Source: Pseudomonadota bacterium
GTDB lineage: Bacteria; Pseudomonadota; Gammaproteobacteria; Burkholderiales; Rhodocyclaceae
DNA length: 33,138 bases
NCBI GenBank assembly: GCA_018262195.1
Contig: JAGTRS010000043.1
Coordinates: 1-33,138 of the forward strand
Direction: 5' to 3'
Below are positions 1 through 7,347 of this stretch, one piece after another. The notes under the pieces were generated by a model. That model was given only the letters and a program-made list of their open reading frames with translations. It did not search any database and had not been told where the DNA came from. Each line of letters starts with the position of its first letter. The stretch's first letter is position 1. Position numbers and translations under genes: made by a program.

Positions 1-511
1 AAAGGCCCGCGCCAAGGAACGCATCTTCAGCTTCCGCGACGAGTTCGGCCAGTGGGACCCGAAGAACCAGCGCCCGGAACTGTGGAGCCTGTACAACGCA
101 CGCAGCCACAAGGGCGAGAACATCCGCGCCTTCCCGATCTCCAACTGGACGGAAATGGATGTCTGGCAGTACATCGAGCGCGAAGGCCTGGAACTGCCGA
201 GCATTTATTTCGCCCACACCCGCCCGGTTGCCATGCGCCAGGGCGCCATCGTGCCGGTCAACGTGCCGCTGGTCGGTGGCGGCATTGCCAATCCGTCCAA
301 GCCGGGTGAAGAGATCATCGACCTTCAGGTGCGTTTCCGTACCGTTGGCGACATCTCCTGCACGGCGCCGGTTGAATCCGATGCCGACAACGTCAGCAAG
401 ATCGTTTTCGAAACCGCCACCACCACCATCACCGAGCGCGGCGCTACCCGTCTGGACGACCAGACCAGCGACGCCTCCATGGAACAACGCAAGAAAGAGG
501 GTTACTTCTGA
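1..511 (+). CDS. cysD: Sulfate adenylyltransferase subunit 2 (CysD), 5'-truncated by the window edge
   Basis: This is the C-terminal part of the small, catalytic subunit of ATP sulfurylase. With CysN it makes adenosine 5'-phosphosulfate from sulfate and ATP in the cytoplasm, the first step of sulfate assimilation. The open frame runs from base 2 with no start codon in the window, leaving about 169 residues of a protein that is normally about 300. Recognisable CysD blocks are KERIFSFRDEFGQWDPK, RPELWSLYN and FPISNWTEMDVWQYI, and the C-terminus has the usual R-x-GATR-DD style ending. Its TGA stop shares one base with the ATG of cysN, so the two are translationally coupled. The family call is very secure; only the 5' end is missing. 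Confidence 0.97.
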   Translation, partial: KARAKERIFSFRDEFGQWDPKNQRPELWSLYNARSHKGENIRAFPISNWTEMDVWQYIEREGLELPSIYFAHTRPVAMRQGAIVPVNVPLVGGGIANPSKPGEEIIDLQVRFRTVGDISCTAPVESDADNVSKIVFETATTTITERGATRLDDQTSDASMEQRKKEGYF

Positions 512-1779
512 TGACCGCCCAAGTTGAAGACCACGGCCTGCTCCGCTTTTTGACCTGCGGCAGCGTCGATGACGGCAAGAGCACCCTGATCGGCCGCCTG
601 CTGTTCGATACCAAGACCATCCTCGCCGACACGCTATCGGCCATCGCCAAGACCTCTGAAAAGCGTGGCATGGGCGCGGTCGACCTCTCGCTGCTCACCG
701 ACGGCCTGCAGGCCGAGCGCGAGCAAGGCATCACCATCGACGTCGCCTACCGCTACTTCTCGACCGGCACGCGCAAGTACATCATCGCCGACGCCCCGGG
801 CCACGAGCAGTACACTCGCAATATGGTCACCGCCGCCTCGACCGCCAACCTCGCCATCATCCTGATTGATGCGCGCAAGGGCGTTTTGACGCAAACCCGC
901 CGCCATTCCAAGCTGGCCTCGCTGGTCGGCATCCCGCACCTGATCGTCGCCATCAACAAGATGGACCTCGCCGATTACTCGCAGGAAACCTACGAGCGCA
1001 TCAAGGGCGAATACCTTGAATTCGCGGCCAAGGTTGGCATCGAAGACATCCGCTTCATTCCGCTTTCCGCCTTGAACGGCGACATGATCGTGGACCGTGG
1101 CGACAAGCTGAACTGGTACGAAGGCCCGACCCTGCTTGAAATGCTCGAAGTCGCCCCAGCCGCCCACACCGAACACACCGAGAAGTTCCGCTTCCCGGTC
1201 CAGTACGTCTGCCGCCCGCAGGATTCAGCCAACCCGGAACTGCACGACTACCGCGGCTTCATGGGCCGCGTCGAAGCCGGCTCGATCAAGGTCGGCGATG
1301 CCGTCACCGTGCTGCCTTCCGGCCGCGAGTCGACCGTCAAGGCTGTGCAAATCGGCGGCGTCGATATCGGCGAAGCCTTCTGCGAACAATCGATCACCCT
1401 GTTGCTGGCCGACGAAATCGACACCTCGCGCGGCGACATGATCGTCAAGTCGAGCGAAGTGCCGGCGGCGGTCAAGCAGATCGAAGCCACGGTCTGCTGG
1501 ATGGCCGAAGCCCCGATGGACCGTGCCCGCACCTACCTGATCCGCCACACGACACGCGACTCCAAAGCCAAGCTGGCCGCCATCGACCATCGCCTCGACG
1601 TGAACACGCTGGAAAAAGTCCCGGCCGAAAAGCTGGCGATGAACGACATCGCGCAAGTCACCTTCAAACTGGCCCAGCCGCTGTTCGCCGACCCCTACCT
1701 GGAAAACCGCGGCACCGGCGCTTTCATCATCATCGACGAGAGCAACAACAACACGGTGGGCGCCGGGATGATCCTTTAA
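511..1779 (+). CDS. cysN: Sulfate adenylyltransferase subunit 1, GTPase (CysN)
   Basis: This is the regulatory GTPase subunit of ATP sulfurylase; GTP hydrolysis drives adenylylsulfate formation by CysD. The 422-residue protein has the translation-factor GTPase motifs: P-loop GSVDDGKST at residues 17-25, DAPGH at 94-98 and NKMD at 149-152. EF-Tu-like beta-barrel domains follow. It is shorter than E. coli CysN and carries no fused APS kinase (CysC) domain, so APS is probably reduced directly or phosphorylated by a separate enzyme. The ATG overlaps the cysD stop by one base. A strong hairpin terminator begins about 20 bases after the stop, so cysN ends its operon. Confidence 0.97.
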   Translation: MTAQVEDHGLLRFLTCGSVDDGKSTLIGRLLFDTKTILADTLSAIAKTSEKRGMGAVDLSLLTDGLQAEREQGITIDVAYRYFSTGTRKYIIADAPGHEQYTRNMVTAASTANLAIILIDARKGVLTQTRRHSKLASLVGIPHLIVAINKMDLADYSQETYERIKGEYLEFAAKVGIEDIRFIPLSALNGDMIVDRGDKLNWYEGPTLLEMLEVAPAAHTEHTEKFRFPVQYVCRPQDSANPELHDYRGFMGRVEAGSIKVGDAVTVLPSGRESTVKAVQIGGVDIGEAFCEQSITLLLADEIDTSRGDMIVKSSEVPAAVKQIEATVCWMAEAPMDRARTYLIRHTTRDSKAKLAAIDHRLDVNTLEKVPAEKLAMNDIAQVTFKLAQPLFADPYLENRGTGAFIIIDESNNNTVGAGMIL

Positions 1780-1800
1780 GCGACGCGCCAAAAACCAATA

Positions 1801-1830
1801 AAAACGCCCCCGTTATGGGGGCGTTTTTTC
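1801..1830 (+). terminator. Rho-independent terminator after cysN
   Basis: An 11-bp perfect stem (1801-1811 with 1817-1827) of the form AAAACGCCCCC/GGGGGCGTTTT closes a five-base GTTAT loop. The 3' arm runs into a T tract. Because an A tract lies on the other side, it may also stop the convergent LysR-type transcript. Confidence 0.9.
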
Positions 1831-1865
1831 TGGGCATCCGGAATCCACTGTTGCCGAAAACTCAG

Positions 1866-2798
1866 TTATCCGGCGACACCGGACAACCGCCCCCTTTCTC
1901 TCTGGGACTTCCCTTCGTTCAGCAATTCGTCACGAAAAGCCTGAGCCGGTAGTGAAAGAATCTTGCTGCTCAAGTGCACCACGTTCCAGGCCTGTGTAAG
2001 CGGAAATCCATCGACGTTCAGGATAGCCAAACCATCCCGCTCGTGGTCATTCCCCAAAGCGTGACGCGAGAGCACCGACAAGCCCATGCCGCTGGCGACC
2101 AGGTCGCGGATTGCTTCGTTGCTGGCCAGTGCCAAACGGACTTTCAACTGGATATGTTCGTCTTGCAGGTACCGTTCAATCACATGACGTGACCCGGAAC
2201 CCAATTCGCGCAGAATAAACGGCTCATCCGCCAGGCCCTGAAGGGATATCCGTTTGCCAACGGCCCAATGCGCGCCAGGGGCGACAACGACATACTCGTT
2301 GTCGAGAAAGGGTAGCCGGACAATGTCCAGATCATTCGGTGGATACGACATCACGTAGAGATCGTCCTGATTATTGCGCAGACGCTCGACGATTTTTTCA
2401 CGGTTTGCGATCTCAAGTTCGATATCGATCTCCGGATAGCGTTTGCAGAAAACACCCAGCATGCGGGGCAGAAAATACTTGGCTGTGGTGACCAGAGCGA
2501 TACGCAACTTGCCGCGCTTCATGCCTTTCAGTTCATCAATAGCCGACTCGAATCGGTTCCAGACATCATCCAGGTCGCGCACCGTTTTGAGCAATTCATC
2601 ACCTGCCGGTGTCAATTCAATATCCCGCCCGGTCTGCTCAAAAAGGGGCTGGCCGATGGTGTCGGAAATTTGCTTGATTTGAATTGAAACAGCGGGTTGA
2701 GTCAGGTGCAGAAAATCGGCGGCTTTGGTAAAGCTATTCAACCGGGCGACGGCGGCAAAGGTTTCCAACTGGCGAAAGGTGATGCGGCGACGCGGCAT
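1866..2798 (-). CDS. LysR-family transcriptional regulator, CbbR-like
   Basis: This 310-residue LysR-type regulator has an N-terminal winged helix-turn-helix (about residues 6-65, with FTKAADFLHLTQPAVSIQIK) and a periplasmic-binding-like effector domain. Remembered CbbR sequences match along the whole length: the KYFLPRML block, NRE..VERLRNNQDDL, the FILRELGSGSR block, SNEAIRDLVASGMGLSVLS and the VVHLSSK block near the end. CbbR proteins sense metabolites of carbon fixation and control cbb and CO2-uptake genes. Here the gene is divergent from a terB-like gene and lies upstream of sbtA/sbtB-like genes, so control of bicarbonate uptake is a reasonable inference. No RuBisCO gene is visible. CysB is an alternative given cysDN next door, but the sequence does not resemble CysB. 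Confidence 0.88.
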   Translation of the reverse strand: MPRRRITFRQLETFAAVARLNSFTKAADFLHLTQPAVSIQIKQISDTIGQPLFEQTGRDIELTPAGDELLKTVRDLDDVWNRFESAIDELKGMKRGKLRIALVTTAKYFLPRMLGVFCKRYPEIDIELEIANREKIVERLRNNQDDLYVMSYPPNDLDIVRLPFLDNEYVVVAPGAHWAVGKRISLQGLADEPFILRELGSGSRHVIERYLQDEHIQLKVRLALASNEAIRDLVASGMGLSVLSRHALGNDHERDGLAILNVDGFPLTQAWNVVHLSSKILSLPAQAFRDELLNEGKSQRERGRLSGVAG

Positions 2799-2817
2799 AT
2801 ATAAGCCTAACTAAATC

Positions 2818-2867
2818 TTATTTAACAATTTAATTAATTGGATTTTATGCAAATCACCAACGATAGT
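2818..2867 (+). promoter_or_regulatory. Promoter and AT-rich operator-like block of terB-like gene 1
   Basis: A TTGGAT (2838-2843) and GATAGT (2862-2867) pair with an 18-base spacer forms a plausible sigma70 promoter. Directly upstream, 2818-2837 is very AT-rich with TTAA/AATT palindromes, a suitable place for a LysR-type (T-N11-A) site between the divergent regulator and this gene. The same layout is repeated upstream of the second terB-like gene. This is predicted from sequence only. Confidence 0.55.
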
Positions 2868-2914
2868 GAAGCTGCATGAACCCAAAAACTCGGCCTTTTT
2901 TCAGGAGAACTAAA

Positions 2915-3367
2915 GTGCGCAATTACCCGACGAATAGCCCGGAAGCAGCCGCTCGCATGGTAGCCCTTGCCTTGATGGCTGATGGCTGCATTGATCGCAG
3001 TGAAATTCTCTTGCTTGAGCGGCAGCAGATTGTGAGCCGACTCGGGCTGGATAACGAGCAGTTCGATTCAATTTACTACGACTATTGCACAGACATGCTG
3101 ACCAGCGCCTTTCGTCATGACTCAGGACAGCTTGAACTGCCTGAACACAAGATCCAGAAAATTCTGGGCGAAATCCGCGATCCCGGATTACAGAAAAAAG
3201 TCCTGCGGATCATGCTCGATATCGTCAATGCCGACCGTCAACTGAGTGCCGGCGAGGCTGCGTTGATCGCTCTCACGCTTAAGCACTGGGATATCGATGT
3301 GTGCGAGATGCCCGAACCATCTTTCCCACATCATGGTTTGCCGAACGAAATGCGGAGCAATCCGTGA
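2915..3367 (+). CDS. TerB-like (tellurite-resistance TerB fold) protein, copy 1
   Basis: A 150-residue soluble, helical protein. Two acidic repeats, LMADGCIDRSE near residue 22 and IVNADRQLSAGEA near residue 107, are the typical TerB-fold metal-binding-like motifs. The GTG start at 2915 is preferred over an ATG 39 bases upstream. It has AGGAG at 2903-2907 with ideal spacing, and the protein then aligns from its first residue with copy 2 downstream (RNYPTNSPEA against RHYPSDSPEA). TerB-domain proteins are linked to metal, phage and membrane stress, but the molecular role is unclear. The gene is divergent from the CbbR-like regulator. Confidence 0.82.
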   Translation: MRNYPTNSPEAAARMVALALMADGCIDRSEILLLERQQIVSRLGLDNEQFDSIYYDYCTDMLTSAFRHDSGQLELPEHKIQKILGEIRDPGLQKKVLRIMLDIVNADRQLSAGEAALIALTLKHWDIDVCEMPEPSFPHHGLPNEMRSNP

Positions 3368-3401
3368 ATGATGGGCGCCAGTCCCTCTGGAGCATTACAT
3401 C

Positions 3402-3677
3402 GTGTTGCTACTTGATAGATTACCCACCAACACAACGCCAAATCCGTTGCGCAGTAATGTGCTCCGGGAATTCGTCATGCGCCAGGACCGGCTACCGAAT
3501 GATCAACGGGTAGATTTGCCGGAAATTCAGGATTCATCCCGCGTGAGTTTCAGTGATGCGGCGCTGGCGGCTTCTTCAGAGGGGAATCGGAACGTTCTGC
3601 AAAAAGCCGGGCCCACGGATGAAGGCAGAGCGACCGACCTGAAACTGCGCGCCTACTTGGCAATTGCCGCGTTATGA
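3402..3677 (+). CDS. Small hypothetical protein, 91 residues, between the terB copies
   Basis: An open frame with a GTG start at 3402 and a GGAG about nine bases upstream, 34 bases after terB copy 1. The product is hydrophilic, with no signal peptide, membrane segment or recognised domain; it ends in an Ala/Leu-rich helix (LKLRAYLAIAAL). No copy follows the second terB-like gene. It could be a genuine lineage-specific small gene co-transcribed with terB 1, or chance coding. Confidence 0.4.
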   Translation: MLLLDRLPTNTTPNPLRSNVLREFVMRQDRLPNDQRVDLPEIQDSSRVSFSDAALAASSEGNRNVLQKAGPTDEGRATDLKLRAYLAIAAL

Positions 3678-3714
3678 ACAAATTTTCTTAAATACATAAG
3701 TCTGCACAAATACA

Positions 3715-3762
3715 TTATTTGAATTTGTTTAATTGGACCAAATACAGAAACACACTCATAGT
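3715..3762 (+). promoter_or_regulatory. Promoter and AT-rich block of terB-like gene 2
   Basis: TTGGAC (3733-3738) and CATAGT (3757-3762) are separated by 18 bases, exactly as in the promoter of copy 1. The preceding AT-rich segment shares TTATTT, AATTT and AATTGGA with the upstream region of copy 1. This suggests the regulatory region was duplicated with the gene and that both copies answer to the same regulator. Confidence 0.55.
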
Positions 3763-3825
3763 CGATCCGTCCCGGCGAGCAAGGGACAAAACCAAAGCAC
3801 CCAACTGATATTCAAGGAGAACACC

Positions 3826-4281
3826 ATGCGTCACTACCCATCCGACAGCCCAGAAGCCATGGGCCGCCTTGTTGCCCTGACCCTGATGGCTGACGGGGCG
3901 ATCGACGCTAGCGAACTCAAACAACTGGATCACAAAAACACCATTCGCCGACTCGGACTAAATGAAGCAAGTTTTGACAAGCTGATCCACGAACTGTGTG
4001 AAGACATGCTGACCAGCACTTATCGAACCCACTCAGGGCAACTGGAACTTGATGTGGAAAACATCGACCTGCTGCTGGCCGAAGTTCAGCATCCGGTACT
4101 GCAAAAACAGGTGTTGCGCATGATGCTGGATATCGTCAATGCCGACTACAAGCTCTCCGGCGGAGAGGCAGTATTGGTTGCCGAGGCAATGAAGTTCTGG
4201 GGGATAGACCTCCATGAGGTCTCGGATTGTTCCGTTCCTTCTCGGCGCAGGCGAATTCTTACGCCACATGCACCCGCCTAA
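3826..4281 (+). CDS. TerB-like protein, copy 2
   Basis: A 151-residue paralogue of the upstream TerB-like protein. By eye, roughly half of the first 125 residues are identical. Shared blocks include LMADG-ID-SE, EDMLTS, SGQLEL and MLDIVNAD-LS-GEA. The C-terminal 25 residues differ completely and end in a basic stretch (PSRRRR). The ATG at 3826 is chosen because AAGGAGA lies at 3814-3820 and the start matches copy 1; an upstream in-frame TTG gives an implausible extension. A strong inverted repeat follows the stop before the sbtA-like gene. The role is inferred only from the fold and the neighbours. Confidence 0.85.
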   Translation: MRHYPSDSPEAMGRLVALTLMADGAIDASELKQLDHKNTIRRLGLNEASFDKLIHELCEDMLTSTYRTHSGQLELDVENIDLLLAEVQHPVLQKQVLRMMLDIVNADYKLSGGEAVLVAEAMKFWGIDLHEVSDCSVPSRRRRILTPHAPA

Positions 4282-4282
4282 G

Positions 4283-4316
4283 AACAAGACCGGTGGCCAG
4301 GCCACCGGTCTTGTTT
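4283..4316 (+). terminator. Long inverted repeat between terB 2 and the sbtA-like gene
   Basis: A perfect 16-bp inverted repeat (4283-4298 and 4300-4315) is centred on A4299. The 3' arm ends CTTGTTT, so the U tract is weak. It may terminate most terB transcripts and leave sbtA to read-through, or act as an RNA-processing/stabilising hairpin. Confidence 0.6.
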
Positions 4317-4339
4317 GATGAAACTGACCGAGAAATAAC

Positions 4340-5287
4340 GTGCCATTCGAACCCGTCATTCTGTTCTTCATCCTGGGATTACTCGCCGGCGGCATTCGCT
4401 CCGATTTAAAAATTCCAGGTGTTCTGTATGAGTCGATCAGTATCTTCTTGCTGATCGCCATCGGACTGAAAGGCGGTATCGAACTGGCCAGATACCCTTT
4501 GTCCAGTATTGCTGGCCCCGCCACGGCCATCGTGCTGGTTGCCGCTCTAATTCCCCTGACGACCTTTTTCGTGCTCAACCGGGCGGGTCGCCTGCCGCGC
4601 CCGGATGCAGCATCAATCGCAGCACATTACGGCTCAGTCAGCGTCGTCACCTTCGCGGTCGCTGCCAGCTTTCTCGCCCGCCAGGGAGAAGCCGCCGAGG
4701 GCTACATGGTCGTCTTTCTGGTTCTCCTCGAATTTCCGGCACTCGTACTTGGTGTTCTGCTGGCCCGCAGAGGTAGCGGCGAGACGCGCTGGGCACATCT
4801 GCTGCACGAAGTTCTGGCCGGCAAGAGCATCGTTCTGCTGGTCGGGGGCTTGCTGATTGGCTGGATAGCCGGCGCCGAGGGCATCAAACCACTCGACACA
4901 CTCTTCCTTGACCTGTTCAAAGGCGTACTTGCTTTCTTCCTGCTGGAGATGGGCCTGGTCGTTGCCAGCCGCTTTGGCGATCTAAGACGGGCCGGCGCCT
5001 TCCTGATCTGTTTTGCCGTCGCCATGCCCGTCGCGGCGGGACTGCTGGGGATTATCACGGCAAACATGCTTGGCCTTTCAATTGGCGGCGCAGCGCTGCT
5101 CGCAACCCTTTACGCCAGCGCCTCTTATATCGCCGCCCCCGCTGCGATGCGTATCGCCATACCCGAAGCCAATCCGGCACTGTCAATTGGTGCCGCACTC
5201 GGCATCACCTTTCCCTTCAACCTGATGATCGGTATTCCTCTTTATTACGGGCTAGCCCAACACCTGGCCGGTAGCACTTTGCAATGA
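4340..5287 (+). CDS. sbtA: Sodium-dependent bicarbonate permease, SbtA family
   Basis: An inner-membrane protein of 315 residues with about ten hydrophobic segments arranged as two similar halves, as in the SbtA (Sbt_1) family. Family-like blocks are GGIRSDLKIPGVLYESISIFL near the start, YGSVSVVTFAVA around residue 98, EFPALVLGVLLA, the second-half FKGVLAFFLLEMGLV, and ASASYIAAPAAMRIAIPEANP. Cyanobacterial SbtA imports bicarbonate with sodium. The GTG at 4340 is the only good start; its ribosome site is weak. The stop overlaps the start of an SbtB-like PII gene by four bases (ATGA), the canonical sbtAB arrangement. The transported ion is inferred from family; other small anions are possible. 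Confidence 0.88.
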   Translation: MPFEPVILFFILGLLAGGIRSDLKIPGVLYESISIFLLIAIGLKGGIELARYPLSSIAGPATAIVLVAALIPLTTFFVLNRAGRLPRPDAASIAAHYGSVSVVTFAVAASFLARQGEAAEGYMVVFLVLLEFPALVLGVLLARRGSGETRWAHLLHEVLAGKSIVLLVGGLLIGWIAGAEGIKPLDTLFLDLFKGVLAFFLLEMGLVVASRFGDLRRAGAFLICFAVAMPVAAGLLGIITANMLGLSIGGAALLATLYASASYIAAPAAMRIAIPEANPALSIGAALGITFPFNLMIGIPLYYGLAQHLAGSTLQ

Positions 5288-5592
5288 ATACACAAATGAC
5301 TGCACGCAAATTACTGACCATCGTCTGTGAAGCAGACCTGGAGCGGCTTCTCATCGGTTTGCTGGGCAATATTGGGGCCAGGGGCTATACCATCACGGAT
5401 GCTCGGGGGCACGGTGCACACGGCGAACGTGATGGCCTTTGGCCACCAAGCGCCAACATCCGCATCGAGGTCATATGCGACGAAGCCCTTGCCTGCAAGA
5501 TCGCTTCAGACCTGCAAGAACGTTACTACGAAGGCTACGGAATGATCGTTTTCATTGTCGACGCTCAGGTATTGCGCCCTGACAAGTTCTAA
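5284..5592 (+). CDS. sbtB: SbtB-like PII-family signalling protein
   Basis: A 102-residue cytoplasmic PII-like protein expected to form trimers that bind adenine nucleotides and gate the SbtA permease. It has the SbtB pattern: a KLLTIVCE first strand, GARGYTITDARG at residues 31-42, a glycine/histidine T-loop to about residue 56, then ANIRIEVIC and a final strand FIVDAQVLRPD. It ends there and lacks the C-terminal CGPEGC-type disulfide loop of cyanobacterial SbtB. It overlaps sbtA by four bases, so the two are translationally coupled. GlnK-type PII is less likely given the neighbour and the T-loop. Confidence 0.85.
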   Translation: MNTQMTARKLLTIVCEADLERLLIGLLGNIGARGYTITDARGHGAHGERDGLWPPSANIRIEVICDEALACKIASDLQERYYEGYGMIVFIVDAQVLRPDKF

Positions 5593-5639
5593 AAAATTTT
5601 ACGGATAATTAACGTCATTCTGCTACCAGGGAAATTCCC

Positions 5640-6605
5640 ATGGAAACAATCGGTACTTGGTGGATGTGGTCCGGCTTTTTCGTCATCGTGCTCGCCATGC
5701 TGGCGATCGACCTCTTCGTCGTCGGCGGTAGCAAGCAGCATCGTGTCAGCCTGAAGGAGGCAGCGACCTGGTCGGGTATCTGGGTTGGCGTATCCTTGCT
5801 TTTTGCCTGCGCCCTGTGGTGGTATCTCGACAGCACCGCCGGAAGAGAATTGGCCAACCAGAAAGCACTGGAATACATCACCGGCTACCTGATCGAGAAA
5901 TCGCTGGCCATCGACAATGTCTTCGTCTGGCTGATGCTGTTCAGCTTCTTTGCCATTCCGCTTGAGCTCCAGAAGCGTGTTCTCATTCTCGGCGTACTCG
6001 GTGCCATCGTCATGCGCACGGTGATGATCTTCGCCGGCGTCTGGCTGATCACTCAATTCCACTGGCTTCTCTACGTGTTCGGCGCCTTCCTTCTGATCAC
6101 CGGCATCAAGATGTGGTGGTTCGCCGACGAAACCCCCGACCTCGCCAGAAATCCGAGCATCAACTGGATACGTCGGCACATGAAGGTAACTGATGAGTTG
6201 CACGGTGAACGCTTCTTCATCATGAAAGAAGAAGCAGGCAAGCTGGTGCGCTACGCGACGCCACTGTTCCTCGTCCTGATCCTCGTCGAGATCACCGACC
6301 TGATCTTTGCGGTCGACTCGATTCCGGCCATCTTTGCCATCACCACCGACCCGTTCATCGTACTGACCTCGAACATCTTCGCCATCCTCGGTCTGCGCGC
6401 CATGTATTTTCTGCTGGCCGACATGGCTGACCGCTTCTCGCTGCTCAAGTACGGCCTGGCCATCGTCCTGGTGTTCATCGGTGCCAAGATGCTGCTCATC
6501 GACCTCTTCAAGATCCCGGTAGCCGTCTCGCTCGGGGTGGTTGCGGCGATTATCGCCACTTCGATCATCCTCTCTCTCAAAAAGGATGCCCGCAAAAAGG
6601 CATGA
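5640..6605 (+). CDS. alx: TerC-family membrane protein, Alx-like
   Basis: An integral inner-membrane protein of 321 residues, the same length as E. coli Alx (YgjT). It aligns with remembered Alx from the first residues: the [11 protein letters not shown] start, [26 protein letters not shown] and [21 protein letters not shown]. About nine membrane segments carry the conserved acidic residues of the TerC family. Alx and relatives are linked to manganese export and alkaline pH. It starts 47 bases after the PII gene, with AGGGAAA before the ATG. The leader is too short to hold the yybP-ykoY manganese riboswitch found before E. coli alx. Confidence 0.9.
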   Translation: METIGTWWMWSGFFVIVLAMLAIDLFVVGGSKQHRVSLKEAATWSGIWVGVSLLFACALWWYLDSTAGRELANQKALEYITGYLIEKSLAIDNVFVWLMLFSFFAIPLELQKRVLILGVLGAIVMRTVMIFAGVWLITQFHWLLYVFGAFLLITGIKMWWFADETPDLARNPSINWIRRHMKVTDELHGERFFIMKEEAGKLVRYATPLFLVLILVEITDLIFAVDSIPAIFAITTDPFIVLTSNIFAILGLRAMYFLLADMADRFSLLKYGLAIVLVFIGAKMLLIDLFKIPVAVSLGVVAAIIATSIILSLKKDARKKA

Positions 6606-6802
6606 GAGGGCTCAACGAAAAAGCGGAAAGTGAAATAACAGCAGCTGATGCTTGCCGTGACACCGCAGGCAGCAGTCCCGCCTGGCGACCGAACTCAAAT
6701 TGCCGCCGATTCGGCCTGCGCAGATCGGGCCAAGCTTGATCAAGGCAGCCATCCTCGGAATGGAGAACAAAAATTCGCTGACGGCGTACATGGGTCAGCG
6801 CA
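6606..6802. other. Intergenic space between convergent alx and yfiR-like genes
   Basis: About 200 bases between two convergent stop codons. I see no convincing terminator, RNA or gene in it. The open frames that cross it run into alx or the yfiR-like gene and have no ribosome sites. Confidence 0.5.
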
Positions 6803-7339
6803 TTACCTTCCAGCTGACGTTTTCCCGTCCCCATCAGCTGATTTGCGCACGCTGCGCGCCAGTTCCAGCAGGGTTGGCTTGGCTTTCAGGCTCGCCCGCT
6901 CGCAGTATTCCAGATTGACGTCGAACATCAGCCGGTTGCCTTCCAGCGCCAACATGATCCCGACCGAATGCAGGCTTCCCTTGTCGGTGACGGTCAGGGT
7001 CGGCTGGCTGCCGAGGATGGACCTGATTTTCGGCAGATTGACCACGTCGCCGGCACCGACGTAGAGAATGTCGCACAGGCGGATCGGGGTTGGCGTCGTC
7101 AAGCGGGCGATCACCATCCGCTGTCCGTTGACCCGGCGGTCGTAGTAAGCCTGCATCGCCAATCCCACTTCTTCATCGCCGAGCACACAGACGTGGAAGT
7201 TGGCCCGCCTGGATTCCGGCCAATCGAACAGGTAGGCGAAGTTGTACAGATAGGCCGCCTTCATTTCGTGCTCGGCCACCACCTGGGCGTTTGCCGCCAG
7301 GCTGAAGCAGAACAAGAGAAGAAGGACAAGGGCGCGCAT
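6803..7339 (-). CDS. YfiR-family periplasmic protein (DUF4154)
   Basis: A 178-residue secreted protein with a clear signal peptide (hydrophobic stretch after MRA, likely cut after AANA). It has the YfiR hallmark EHEMKAAYLYNFAYLFDWPE near the mature N-terminus, followed by the alternating strand/helix pattern of the family (GVGLAM-type helix, DILYVG, ILGSQPTLTV, GIMLALEGNRLMFDVNL). In Pseudomonas YfiR restrains the diguanylate cyclase YfiN from the periplasm. No such cyclase is adjacent here; instead the gene starts eight bases after a TonB receptor gene, so it may sense or bind something delivered by that receptor. Confidence 0.88.
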   Translation of the reverse strand: MRALVLLLLFCFSLAANAQVVAEHEMKAAYLYNFAYLFDWPESRRANFHVCVLGDEEVGLAMQAYYDRRVNGQRMVIARLTTPTPIRLCDILYVGAGDVVNLPKIRSILGSQPTLTVTDKGSLHSVGIMLALEGNRLMFDVNLEYCERASLKAKPTLLELARSVRKSADGDGKTSAGR

Positions 7340-7347
7340 GGCGATGC

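Noticed and set aside
1866..2798. LysR gene as CysB because cysDN is adjacent
   Set aside because: The N-terminus and effector domain follow CbbR signatures, and a terminator separates it from cysN.
5593..5639. Possible manganese (yybP-ykoY) riboswitch before alx
   Set aside because: Only 47 bases separate sbtB from alx, and no riboswitch core is visible.
6577..7064. Frames spanning the alx/yfiR intergenic region, considered as transposase remnants
   Set aside because: No transposase motif, terminal repeats or target duplications can be seen.
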